Shown piece after piece: positions 16,593 to 24,410 of a stretch of DNA of 64,000 nt. The notes under the pieces were generated by a model that did no database searches, had not been told where the DNA came from, and saw nothing but the letters and a program-made list of their open reading frames with translations. Origin of the DNA: Marmoricola sp. OAE513 (GTDB lineage: Bacteria; Actinomycetota; Actinomycetes; Propionibacteriales; Nocardioidaceae); contig NZ_JBEPOC010000001.1 in NCBI RefSeq assembly GCF_040546585.1, positions 2,170,001-2,234,000 of the forward strand, read 5' to 3'. Each line of letters starts with the position of its first letter. The first letter of the stretch is position 1. A program made the position numbers and the translations under genes.

Positions 16593-17279
16593 TCAGACGA
16601 GCCAGTCGCCGAAGTCCTGCCCGGTGACCCGGCGCAGCTTCTCGACGCCCTCGGCGAACAGCGGCAGCACGGCGGCGCGCTGCTCGGCGCTGGGGCTTCC
16701 GCCCGGGTTGGTGTCGGCGGGGTAGGAGCCGATGAGTCCGGTGTCGACGCCGAGGAAGTCGCAGATCCGGTCGACCGCGATCTCCGGCTCCTCGACCAGG
16801 TCCACGTAGCGCAGGATCATCGTGCGCTTCGGGTCGACGTGCTCGTAGAGATGGCTGAGCTGGTCGGCGTACTGGCCGAGCTCGCGGTACCGGAACTTCG
16901 CCTCGCGCTCGTCCTCTAGATCGAGCGCCCGGAGGAAGTCGGCCTCGTGCTCCTCGCCGCTCGCACGCAGGGCGCTCCAGTTGCTGAAGGCCCGGTCGAC
17001 CGGGTCGCGCACGATCGAGATCAGCTTGACCTCGGGCAGCGTCGCGGCGATGTCGCGGTGGGCGGCGTGGTTCCACAGCGTGAACGGCGCGCTGCCGCCG
17101 CGTACCTGACCGGCCTCCGTGCCGGTGAACGCCTCGTGCCCGCTCCAGGTCCACGCCGGGTCCTCGATCGGGGCCGAGGTGAACACCTGGGGGTGCTGGG
17201 AGAGGGCTTCGAGCAGCGCGGCGGTGCCGGCGTACGGGGCGCCGATGATGAGGAAGTCCGGCTGGGCGGGGCGTGGCAT
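16593..17279 (-). CDS. Sulfotransferase-like protein lacking the PAPS-site lysine
   Basis: A 228-residue sulfotransferase-fold protein, clearly related to the one at 18.2-19.2 kb: both begin PRPAQPDFL and share RDP-DRA-SNW, RYRELG/RYRDLG and CDFLG. The 3'-phosphate segment IVRDPVDRAFSNW is kept. The 5'-phosphosulfate loop reads GAPYAGTAAL, where its paralogue has GAPKAGTTAL: the catalytic lysine is tyrosine and a phosphate-binding threonine is alanine. About 110 residues are missing relative to the paralogue. It is probably inactive or altered in function. Start ATG 17279 has GAAGG upstream. Confidence 0.8.
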   Translation of the reverse strand: MPRPAQPDFLIIGAPYAGTAALLEALSQHPQVFTSAPIEDPAWTWSGHEAFTGTEAGQVRGGSAPFTLWNHAAHRDIAATLPEVKLISIVRDPVDRAFSNWSALRASGEEHEADFLRALDLEDEREAKFRYRELGQYADQLSHLYEHVDPKRTMILRYVDLVEEPEIAVDRICDFLGVDTGLIGSYPADTNPGGSPSAEQRAAVLPLFAEGVEKLRRVTGQDFGDWLV

Positions 17280-17296
17280 GGGCGTACCTTCAGTAA

Positions 17297-17322
17297 AAGT
17301 CATGTGACCCGATAAAGATACC
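17297..17322 (-). promoter_or_regulatory. Leader element shared by the two sulfotransferase genes (copy 1)
   Basis: This 26-bp stretch matches 19251-19276, before the second sulfotransferase gene, at 21 of 26 positions. The core AAGTCATGTG and TAAAGA are the same. It lies 18 bp upstream of the start codon here and 15 bp upstream in the other copy, so it is either a shared control element or a remnant of gene duplication. Confidence 0.45.
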
Positions 17323-17339
17323 TGCTCAATCGTGCTGAC

Positions 17340-17345
17340 TAGGCT
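17340..17345 (+). promoter_or_regulatory. -10 box TAGGCT of the frameshifted propeller gene
   Basis: TAGGCT ends 6 nt before ATG 17352. Its presence supports 17352 as the true start and so supports the frameshift call for this gene. Confidence 0.5.
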
Positions 17346-17351
17346 GAGTCC

Positions 17352-18238
17352 ATGGCACTGATCGATCACCTACCGCTGCCCTCCTTCGACGACGCGACCG
17401 TGGTCGTGCCGGCTCCGGGGTCGGGGCTGGGCAACTGGGCCGGCGCGGCCTCGGCGTGCTGGTGGACGGTGTCTTCTGGCTGACGTGGCGCGAGCGCCGG
17501 CCGCTCACCGACGGCCGCGGTGTGGGGGTGCACGTCGCGCGCTCGGAGGACGGCATCTCCTTCGAGGAGGTCGTCCAGATCCGTCGTGAGGACTTCGGCG
17601 CGGAGTCGTTCGAGCGTCCGGTGCTGATCCCGGTCCCCGGCGTGGGCTGGCGCCTCTACCTGTCCTGCGCGACCCCGCACTCCAAGCACTGGTGGGTCGA
17701 CAGCCTCACGGCCGCTACGCCTGCGGAGCTGGCGGAGGGCGAGCGCGCGCTGGTGCTCGCCGGCGATGCGTCCACCGCGGTCAAGGACCCGGTGATCCGG
17801 CCGATCGAGGGCGGCTGGGAGATGTGGCTGTGCTGCCACCCGCTCGACGTCCCCGGGCACGAGGACCGGATGACCAGCCGTCGCCTGACCAGTCCTGACG
17901 GCCTCGCCTGGACCGACCACGGCGAGGTGCTCGCGGGGCATCCCGGTGCGTGGGACGAGCGTGGCGCCCGGGTCACCTGCGTGATCGGTGACTCTCCCCT
18001 GACGGTCCTGTACGACGGCCGCCCCGACGCGGCGTCGAACTGGTACGAGAAGACGGGCGTCGCTGTCTGGAACGGCGACCGGCTCGTGCCCGAGGACCGG
18101 GCGCCGCTCGGATCACCGCACGGCGAGGGCGCGCTGCGGTACGCCGCTGCGGTGCCGCTGCCCGACGGGAGTACTCGCTTCTACTTCGAGGCGGCCCGCC
18201 CCGACGGGGCTCACGACCTGGTGACCTCGGTCGGCTGA
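17352..18238 (+). pseudogene. Beta-propeller glycosidase-like protein, single-base frameshift near 17455
   Basis: The first 34 codons from ATG 17352 read into GLGNWAGAASA and then hit a stop; the rest of the protein (LVDGVFWLTWRERRPLTDG onward, about 260 residues) continues in the next frame from 17456. One extra base between 17453 and 17456 would restore one protein of about 295 residues. The body shows repeated W/D-rich blades (RPVLIPVPGVGWRLYLS, KDPVIRPIEGGWEMWLCC) as in GH43/GH32/GH130-type five-bladed propellers. Substrate unknown. It lies between two sulfotransferase genes and overlaps the second by 28 bp. Sequencing error and true mutation are both possible. Confidence 0.7.
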
Positions 18239-19236
18239 GGGTCCTTCTGGGCCGCTTTCTGGGCCGCTTTCTGGGCCGCCTTCTGGCGCTGGAGGAAGGA
18301 ACCGCGGCTGGTCACGTCGAGCCACGCGCTGAAGTCCTGGTCGACCAGCCGGGAGAGCAGCTCGATGTCCTCGGTGAAGGTCGGCGGCAGAGCGCTGCGC
18401 TGCTCGGGGGTGAGGCGCGGGCGGTGTGCTTCGTGGGGCCCGGCAAGCAGGCTGATGAGCGGGACGCTGGCTTTCCGCCAGACCTCCGGCGGGGCGAAGG
18501 CGCCCAGCGCGGCGCCGGCGCGGACCACAGGCCCCAGGAGCGAGGACCGCAGCCCCGGCTCGACGTAGGTGCGGTGGTTGTCGGCGGGGATCGCCCCGAC
18601 CACGCCGGTGCCGATCCCGAGGAAGTCGCACGCGAGGTTCAGCGTCGCCTGCGGCTCGTCGACGATGTCGCGGTAGCGCACGACCAGGATCCGGTCGGGG
18701 TCCACGTGGTCGCGCAGGTGGGCGAGCTGCTCGCCGTACAGGCCCAGGTCGCGGTAGCGCCAGAACGGGGCCCAGCCGGCGGCGACCCGCGCGTCCTGCT
18801 TCTGGAAGGCGGTCACGAAGTCGGCCTCGGGTTCGAGCCCGTCGGACCACAGGTGCATCCAGTTGCTGTAGGCCCGGTCGATCGGGTCGCGCACCACGGC
18901 GATCAGCTTCACCTCGGGGAGGGCCTCGGCGATGCGTCGGTGGGCGCCCCGGCTCCACAGGTAGAAGGGGGTGCTCTCGCCGCGGACCTGACCCGGGTCG
19001 GCTGTCGCGAACAGCTGCTTGTAGTCCGACCGGCGCCAGATCCACTCCTGCTGGAAGTGTGCGTCGCCAGGGCCGCACCATGCCGGCGGCGGCGCATCGT
19101 CGCAGAGCCAGTACTTGGGCTCCTTGGGCACCGAGGTGAACACCTGGGGGTGCTGAGCGAGCTCGGTGTGCAGCGCGGTGGTCCCGGCCTTGGGTGCGCC
19201 GATGACGAGGAAGTCGGGCTGAGCGGGGCGAGGCAC
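18211..19236 (-). CDS. Sulfotransferase
   Basis: A 341-residue PAPS-dependent sulfotransferase. The 5'-phosphosulfate loop GAPKAGTTAL has the catalytic lysine, and VVRDPIDRAYSNW supplies the 3'-phosphate Arg and Ser. The fold matches bacterial carbohydrate or lipid sulfotransferases with no signal peptide. The C-terminus ends in repeated KAAQ units encoded by a 12-bp tandem repeat. Start GTG 19236 is preceded by CCGGAGGTTGCCC. Acceptor unknown; the neighbouring propeller gene hints at a glycan. The end overlaps that gene tail-to-tail. Confidence 0.88.
   Translation of the reverse strand: MPRPAQPDFLVIGAPKAGTTALHTELAQHPQVFTSVPKEPKYWLCDDAPPPAWCGPGDAHFQQEWIWRRSDYKQLFATADPGQVRGESTPFYLWSRGAHRRIAEALPEVKLIAVVRDPIDRAYSNWMHLWSDGLEPEADFVTAFQKQDARVAAGWAPFWRYRDLGLYGEQLAHLRDHVDPDRILVVRYRDIVDEPQATLNLACDFLGIGTGVVGAIPADNHRTYVEPGLRSSLLGPVVRAGAALGAFAPPEVWRKASVPLISLLAGPHEAHRPRLTPEQRSALPPTFTEDIELLSRLVDQDFSAWLDVTSRGSFLQRQKAAQKAAQKAAQKDPQPTEVTRS
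18245..18280 (-). repeat. 12-bp tandem repeat encoding KAAQ units
   Basis: TTCTGGGCCGCT is repeated three times in tandem, the third copy with one change. In the sulfotransferase frame it encodes successive KAAQ tetrapeptides near the C-terminus. Copy number would be prone to slippage without breaking the frame. Confidence 0.8.
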
Positions 19237-19282
19237 GGGCAACCTCCGGTAAGTCATGTGGGTCGCTAAAGACACCCGTCTT

Positions 19283-19936
19283 TTACGTTTCGGCGCGCCT
19301 CCGCTCCAGACCTCCGATCAGGCACTCGAGGGCGAACCCGAACTGCAGGTCGGGATCGGGCAGGGCGGCGATCATCGCCTCCAGGTGGGGGAGGTCGCCG
19401 GGCCGGTCACGCACGCCACGGCCGAATTCGGCGAACTGCGGGTCCTCGCCCCCGCCTGCCAGAGTGCGTTGCCAGGCCTCGCCGAGCACGAGGGTGTAGA
19501 CGAGCTGGACGCCGTGCTGGATGTCCTGGGTGCTGAAGCCGGCGCCCTCCATCGCGGCGGCGAGGTGCTCGATCCGGTCCAGGCGCAGACTCGTCGGCGG
19601 GCTGGTGACGCGGACGTACTGGAGCAGCTGCGGGTGGGCCAGCACCGCGGACCGGACGGCTTCCGCGAAGGCCGTGATCCAGTCCTGCCAGGTGGCCTCG
19701 GGCCCGGGCTCGAAGTCGTCGTACTCGGTCTCCTCCATGATCCGCGCCGCCATCAGGGCGAGCAGCTCGTCGCGATCACGGACGTGGTTGTAGAGGGCCG
19801 CCGGGCCGACGTCGAGTGCGCGGGCGACGTCGCTCATCTTGAGGTCCTCGGTACCGAGCTCGAGCGCAGCCGTGACGATCTGGTCGCGCGAGATCTGCTG
19901 CGGGCGCCCGCGACCACGCTTCGTCTGACCGCTCAT
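19283..19936 (-). CDS. TetR-family regulator
   Basis: A 217-residue TetR protein with an arginine-rich N-terminal arm (KRGRGRPQQ), HTH near residues 28-60 (SDVARALDVGPAALYNHV) and a TetR_C ligand domain. Start ATG 19936 has GGAGGAG upstream. It lies divergent to a phosphotransferase-like operon and downstream of no other minus-strand gene, so the operon at 20.0-22.3 kb is its likely target. An AT-rich -10-like TATTTAT lies at about 19971-19977 on the minus strand. Confidence 0.9.
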   Translation of the reverse strand: MSGQTKRGRGRPQQISRDQIVTAALELGTEDLKMSDVARALDVGPAALYNHVRDRDELLALMAARIMEETEYDDFEPGPEATWQDWITAFAEAVRSAVLAHPQLLQYVRVTSPPTSLRLDRIEHLAAAMEGAGFSTQDIQHGVQLVYTLVLGEAWQRTLAGGGEDPQFAEFGRGVRDRPGDLPHLEAMIAALPDPDLQFGFALECLIGGLERRRAET

Positions 19937-20010
19937 CCGCGGCTCCTCCGGTCGTCGGGCTCAGTTGAGACATAAATAGTGAAGACCGTCAGAAAATACC
20001 GTCGGAACTC

Positions 20011-20040
20011 TTGACAGGCAAGAACGCGTTCTAGTTCTGT
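20011..20040 (+). promoter_or_regulatory. Promoter with KstR-like palindrome, phosphotransferase operon
   Basis: TTGACA (20011-20016) and TTCTGT (20035-20040, 18-bp spacing, ending 6 nt before ATG 20047) make a plausible promoter. In the spacer is the perfect palindrome AGAACGCGTTCT (20021-20032). The 14-mer at 20020-20033 fits the published KstR consensus TNNAACNNGTTNNA at seven of eight fixed positions. Confidence 0.55.
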
Positions 20041-20046
20041 AGCCGG

Positions 20047-21201
20047 ATGACCAACGAGCAGCCACCCGCAGACATGCACCTCACCCGCAGCAGTCGCGAC
20101 CAGGACGCCATGGCGGCGACGCTGACGCCGTGGATCGCCGGACAGCTCCCCGAAGGCGCCGACCCCGAGGTCGCCCTGTCCGGTGCCTCCGACGCGAACG
20201 GCATGTCGAGCGAGACGATCCTCGCCGACATCACCTGGACCGAGAACGGTGAACGCACCTCGCACCCGTTCGTCATGCGGATGGCCCCGGCTCCCGAGGA
20301 CGTCCCCGTCTTCCAGGTCTACCGGCTCGACCACCAGTACGAGGCGATCCGCCTGGTCGACGAGCTCTCCGACGTCCCGGTGCCGACGCCGCGCTGGCTC
20401 GAGCCGACCGGCGACGTGCTCGGCCAGCCGTTCTTCTTCATGGAGCGCATCGACGGCATCGTGCCGCCGGACGTGATGCCCTACACCTTCGGCGACAACT
20501 GGTTCTTCGACGCCCCGGCGGAAGACCGGCGCCGGCTGCAGGACAGCACGGTCAAGCAGATCGCTGCCCTGCACTCGATCCCGGACGCGCGCACCACCTT
20601 CGGCTTCCTCGACGTGCAGGACTACGCGGGTGACACCGAGCTGCGCCGGCTCTTCGAGAAGCTGCGCAGCTGGTACCGCTGGGCCGCCGCCGAGCTCAAG
20701 CCCTCGCCGCTGATCGACGAGGCGCTCGCCTGGCTCGAGGCCAACTGGCCCGCGGCTGACAACCCCGACAACGTGGTGCTGTCGTGGGGTGACGCCCGGA
20801 TCGGCAACGCCCTGTACGTCGACTTCGAGCCGGTTGCGATCCTGGACTGGGAGATGGCCGGGATCGGTCCACGCGAGCTCGATCTCGGCTGGATCGTCTT
20901 CGCCCACAAGGTGTTCCAGTCGATCACCGACGTGTTCGAGATGCCGGGCCTGCCGGACGTGCTGCGCGCCGAGGACGTCGCCGCGACCTACGCCGAGGCC
21001 ACTGGCGTCGAGGTCGGCGACCTGCGCTGGTTCGAGATCTACTCCGCGGTGATCTGGGGCTGCGTCTTCATGCGCACCGGCGCCCGCCAGGTGCACTTCG
21101 GTGAGCTCGACGGCCTGCCCGAGGACGTCGACTCGCTCTTCCACCACGCGCCGCTGATGCGGTCGCTCCTCAACGACGCCCAGGAAGGAGCGACCGCATG
21201 A
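20047..21201 (+). CDS. Phosphotransferase-like protein (APH/choline kinase fold)
   Basis: A 384-residue protein of the APH superfamily. The catalytic loop is SWGDARIGNALY, with the Brenner-type Asp and Asn, and the metal-binding DWEMA follows in AILDWEMAGIGPRELDLGW. The N-lobe has MERIDGIVPPDV after a hinge. Related actinobacterial proteins are annotated as aminoglycoside phosphotransferases but usually sit in lipid or steroid gene sets, so an antibiotic role is not implied. Start ATG 20047 agrees with the promoter. It is coupled by ATGA overlap to the next gene. Confidence 0.85.
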   Translation: MTNEQPPADMHLTRSSRDQDAMAATLTPWIAGQLPEGADPEVALSGASDANGMSSETILADITWTENGERTSHPFVMRMAPAPEDVPVFQVYRLDHQYEAIRLVDELSDVPVPTPRWLEPTGDVLGQPFFFMERIDGIVPPDVMPYTFGDNWFFDAPAEDRRRLQDSTVKQIAALHSIPDARTTFGFLDVQDYAGDTELRRLFEKLRSWYRWAAAELKPSPLIDEALAWLEANWPAADNPDNVVLSWGDARIGNALYVDFEPVAILDWEMAGIGPRELDLGWIVFAHKVFQSITDVFEMPGLPDVLRAEDVAATYAEATGVEVGDLRWFEIYSAVIWGCVFMRTGARQVHFGELDGLPEDVDSLFHHAPLMRSLLNDAQEGATA

Positions 21202-22316
21202 TCGGCCCGCTCGACGAGTACCCGATTCACCAGGCCCCGCTGCCGATCACCCGGGTGACCAGCAGCGACCGGAACTTCTACGACCGCTGCTACTTCAACG
21301 CGATGGACACCAGCGAGGACGCCGGCCCGGACCGCAAGATGCTGGTCACCGGTCTCGGCTACTACCCGAACCTCGGGGTGAAGGACGCCTACGTGCTGCT
21401 GCGCAGCGGCAACACCCAGACGGCCGTGCACCTCTCCGACGCGATCGACCAGAACCGTCTCGACCAGCGCGTCGGCAGGTACGCCCTCGAGGTGGTCGAA
21501 CCGCTGCAGAAGATCCGGATCGTCCTCGAGGAGACCGAGGGCATGGCGATGGACCTGACCTGGGACGGCTCGTACCCGGTCGTCCAGGAGATGCCGCACC
21601 TGATGCTCGGGTCCGACGTCCGTCCGACGCTGGACGCCCAGCGTTTCGCCCAGCTCGGCTCGTGGTCAGGAACCCTGTCGGTCGACGGGGTCGACACGAC
21701 CATCGACCCGGAGCACTGGATGGGCAGCCGCGACCGCTCCTGGGGCATCCGTCCGGTGGGCGAGGCCGAGCCGGCTGGACGGCCGCAGGACCCGCCCATG
21801 GAGGGCTTCTACTGGCTCTACGTCCCGATGCGCTTCGAGACGTTCTCCATCGTCATCATCATCCAGGAGCACGCCGACGGCTTCCGGGTCCTCAACGACG
21901 TCACCCGGGTCTGGAAGGACGGCCGGATCGAGCAGCTCGGCTGGCCGAAGATCGACATCGACTACGCGCCGGGTACCCGGACGCCGACCCACGCCGTGCT
22001 GACCTGCACCGCCCAGGACGGCAGTCCGGTGGTCGTGGACATCGAGCCGCGCACGCACGTCGTGCTGCACCTGGGTGGCGGGTACGGCGGCGACCCGCAG
22101 TGGCTGCACGGTCACTGGAAGGGCGAGAACTTCTCCGAGCGGGTGTCCTACGACCTGACCGACCCGGCCCTGGCGGGCATGATCCCGTTCGGCGTGATCG
22201 ACCACTGCGCCCGGGCGACCTGCGACGGCGAGGTCGGGCACGGTCTCTTCGAGCACGGCACCTTCGGACGCCACGACCCCAGCGGCTTCATCGACTGGAG
22301 CAACGACCGGAAGTAG
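21198..22316 (+). CDS. Conserved hypothetical protein, lipocalin/AttH-like beta-rich
   Basis: A 372-residue protein I recognise only as a conserved actinobacterial hypothetical. It has no signal peptide or membrane helix. Composition and spacing (many W/Y/F-ended strands, such as TLSVDGVDTTIDPEHWMGSRDRSWGIR, given by parts WMGSRDRSWGIR and GFYWLYVPMRF) recall the AttH/CrtC-like lipocalin fold that binds hydrophobic compounds. The C-terminus has GVIDHCARATCDGEVGHG. The ATGA overlap with the phosphotransferase-like gene indicates a joint role. Confidence 0.8.
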   Translation: MIGPLDEYPIHQAPLPITRVTSSDRNFYDRCYFNAMDTSEDAGPDRKMLVTGLGYYPNLGVKDAYVLLRSGNTQTAVHLSDAIDQNRLDQRVGRYALEVVEPLQKIRIVLEETEGMAMDLTWDGSYPVVQEMPHLMLGSDVRPTLDAQRFAQLGSWSGTLSVDGVDTTIDPEHWMGSRDRSWGIRPVGEAEPAGRPQDPPMEGFYWLYVPMRFETFSIVIIIQEHADGFRVLNDVTRVWKDGRIEQLGWPKIDIDYAPGTRTPTHAVLTCTAQDGSPVVVDIEPRTHVVLHLGGGYGGDPQWLHGHWKGENFSERVSYDLTDPALAGMIPFGVIDHCARATCDGEVGHGLFEHGTFGRHDPSGFIDWSNDRK

Positions 22317-22327
22317 TCCCCGCGCGC

Positions 22328-22951
22328 TCAGACCAACGAGCGGCCGTCGTGCTGAGCGAGCTTCAGCGCGACGGTCCGCTGGTCGGCCAGCCAGGAGTCC
22401 TCGGGCGTCTTCGGAAGCATGTCGTCGTACTCGATCGCGAACGAGCCGAGGATGGTGCTGAACCGCTCGGGACGCGCGATCAGCCAGATGTGCAGGTGCG
22501 CGGCACCGTCGCCGATCCGCATCACGTGCACCCGTCCGACGCCGTCGAGCCGTTCCATGATCCGCGTCGTCCACATCGAGAGGCGACCGAGCTCGCCGGC
22601 CTGATCGTCGGACAGGTCGGTGTAGTCGAGGTGCTCCTTCGGCTCGAGCATGAGGACGAGGGGGAGGCCACCTCGCGGCATCGGCCGGATCGTCCAGGCG
22701 TCGTTCTCCCAGAGCAGCGGACCGAGCGGCCCGCTCTCGCCGGCACAGGTCGAGCAGTCCTCGCCCCCGGGATCACCGGAGCGCGGAGCCTCGCGCACCA
22801 GCGGCGCGGGCAGGACCTTCGGGACCATCTCTCCGTCGAGAACCTCCCACGGGAAGACGTCCCAGGTCTGCGCCGGGGTCATCGGAAGCCGGGGCTCGGT
22901 CCCGTGCTCGGCGACGATGCGGGCGTACAGGTCTTCTGCGGACTCAGCCAT
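22328..22951 (-). CDS. HIT-like (histidine triad) protein
   Basis: A 207-residue HIT-superfamily protein. The triad-like segment is GAAHLHIWLIARP near residue 155, giving H-x-H with hydrophobic spacing; the third histidine is replaced by the aromatic/hydrophobic run. CSTCAGE near residue 65 resembles a zinc knuckle as in GalT-branch proteins. Nucleotide hydrolase or transferase activity is possible, substrate unknown. Start ATG 22951 or GTG 22960; GGAGG lies between them, so the choice is uncertain. It is convergent with the operon at 20.0-22.3 kb. Confidence 0.75.
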   Translation of the reverse strand: MAESAEDLYARIVAEHGTEPRLPMTPAQTWDVFPWEVLDGEMVPKVLPAPLVREAPRSGDPGGEDCSTCAGESGPLGPLLWENDAWTIRPMPRGGLPLVLMLEPKEHLDYTDLSDDQAGELGRLSMWTTRIMERLDGVGRVHVMRIGDGAAHLHIWLIARPERFSTILGSFAIEYDDMLPKTPEDSWLADQRTVALKLAQHDGRSLV

Positions 22952-23059
22952 GCCCTCCACCTTCTCAGGTCCCGGGGCCGGCAGCCGATGGCACCAGTAC
23001 TACGTGCACCCCACGGACGGGGTGTCACCGGACCGTGTGTCCGAACAGGAAGGAATCCC

Positions 23060-24316
23060 ATGCACCTCATTCCCAGATCCCTCTCTGCGCGCGCCCAGGT
23101 CGTGGCCTGCGCGGTCGCAGTGTCCGTCGCGCTCAGCGTGGCTCCCGCCGTGGTCTCTACCGCGGGGGCCGTCCAGGCAGCGTCCGGCGTGAAGAGCGCC
23201 GACTGCTCCTCGGCCGAGACCGCCCTGACCCAGGCCCAGCGCCAGCAGGCGGTCGCCAAGCACAAGGTCGTGAAGGCCAAGAAGGCTGTGAAGAAGGCCA
23301 AGAAGGCGACGTCCCACCGGGCCGCCAAGGTGAAGAAGGCCAAGAAGGTCCTCGCCAAGGCGCGTGCGAGGTACGACGCCGCGACCAAGGCCGTCTCCTA
23401 CCGCAAGGACCGTGCCCGGTACGCGTGTGCGTCGCCGACCTCGAGCACGAAGGCGGAGGGCATCGGAAAGAAGATCAGCCTGCTCGGTCTCGGCAACGGC
23501 CTGGACCTCGGGACGCTCGACCAGACCGGACTCACCGCGCTCCTCGAGCAGCTGCTGCCGGGCGTCACCGACAACCTCAGCCCCGCACAGCTCGCCGCGC
23601 TGCTGGCCGGGTTCAACGGCGGCACCGACCTCGACCCGGTGGACGCGCTCGCCCTGCTGACCGGTGTGCTGTCCCCGGACGCGATCACCGACCTTCTCGG
23701 TGGTGAGGCCTCGCCGGACGCCATCGCCGACCTGATCGAGGACGTCATCGGTCAGCTCAGCGGCTTGGCCGGCGACTTCCCGATCCCGACCGATTTCGAC
23801 CCGACGGGCTTGTGGGACACCTTCGCCGGCATCTTCGGCACCCTCAGTGCCGACCAGCTCGGTTCGCTGCTCACGCTGCTGACGTCGGCCTTCGGTGGTG
23901 CAGGTGAGTCGTTCGACGTCGACCAGCTGACCGACCTGATCGACGCCCTGGTCCCCGGGATCAGTGAGTCCTTCGACGAGGACCAGCTCGCCGCGATGCT
24001 CGGCGGACTCAACAGCGACGGCATCGGCGCGGAGACCCTGGCCAACCTGCTCGGCGGCCGGTTCTCGCCGGCGCAGCTGCAGCAGGTCATGGCCGGGACG
24101 GCGGGACAGGCCCTGCTCGGTTCGGTGATCACGCAGGTGATGGCCCAGCTCGGCACGGCCGGTGCCGGCGGGCTCGAGCTGCCGGGTCCGTTGGGTGCGG
24201 GCCAGGTCGCAAGCCTGATCTCGACCGTGACGAGCCTCGTCACCGGGCTGGTCGGCGGTGGCGAGGTGCTGCCGGTCGTCTGCGGACTGATCCCGATCCC
24301 CGTGCTCTGCCTCTGA
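23060..24316 (+). CDS. Secreted protein with Lys/Ala coiled coil and Leu/Asp repeats
   Basis: A 418-residue protein of unknown function. Residues 1-42 are a Sec signal peptide (SVALSVAPAVVSTAGAVQA, cleavage near AQA-AS). Residues about 50-115 are rich in Lys and Ala with heptad-like KKAVKKAKKA and KVKKAKKVLAKAR, likely a basic coiled coil. From about 150 to 400 follow 25-30 residue units of the form SPAQLAALLAGF, SPDAITDLLGG, SADQLGSLLTLL, DEDQLAAMLGGL, SPAQLQQVMAG, which resemble short helical-hairpin repeats. Start ATG 23060 has AGGAAGGA upstream. Possibly cell-wall associated. Confidence 0.8.
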   Translation: MHLIPRSLSARAQVVACAVAVSVALSVAPAVVSTAGAVQAASGVKSADCSSAETALTQAQRQQAVAKHKVVKAKKAVKKAKKATSHRAAKVKKAKKVLAKARARYDAATKAVSYRKDRARYACASPTSSTKAEGIGKKISLLGLGNGLDLGTLDQTGLTALLEQLLPGVTDNLSPAQLAALLAGFNGGTDLDPVDALALLTGVLSPDAITDLLGGEASPDAIADLIEDVIGQLSGLAGDFPIPTDFDPTGLWDTFAGIFGTLSADQLGSLLTLLTSAFGGAGESFDVDQLTDLIDALVPGISESFDEDQLAAMLGGLNSDGIGAETLANLLGGRFSPAQLQQVMAGTAGQALLGSVITQVMAQLGTAGAGGLELPGPLGAGQVASLISTVTSLVTGLVGGGEVLPVVCGLIPIPVLCL

Positions 24317-24331
24317 TGCACCGGGAGTGAC

Positions 24332-24378
24332 CCCGGACTTCCGGGACCCCTTCGGAGAAAGGGTTCCGGAAGTCCGGG
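24332..24378. terminator. 18-bp hairpin, probable terminator
   Basis: Arms 24332-24349 and 24361-24378 pair (outer CCCGGACTTCCGG with CCGGAAGTCCGGG, one G-T wobble) around an 11-nt loop. It starts 15 nt after the secreted-protein stop and ends 20 nt before the -10 box of the LuxR gene. Confidence 0.65.
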
Positions 24379-24398
24379 ACAACCGCGGTCCGGATTAC

Positions 24399-24404
24399 TA
24401 CGCT
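24399..24404 (+). promoter_or_regulatory. -10 box TACGCT of the LuxR ATPase gene
   Basis: TACGCT ends 6 nt before GTG 24411. It favours this start over in-frame upstream codons that would lie inside the preceding hairpin. Confidence 0.5.
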
Positions 24405-24410
24405 TCGTCC

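Noticed and set aside
16593-19236. Horizontally acquired sulfotransferase island
   Set aside because: Base composition and codon choice look like the neighbours, and no integrase, att-like repeat or tRNA border was found.
20047-21201. Aminoglycoside resistance gene
   Set aside because: Only the general APH fold is seen; the context (lipocalin-like partner, KstR-like site) points to another role.
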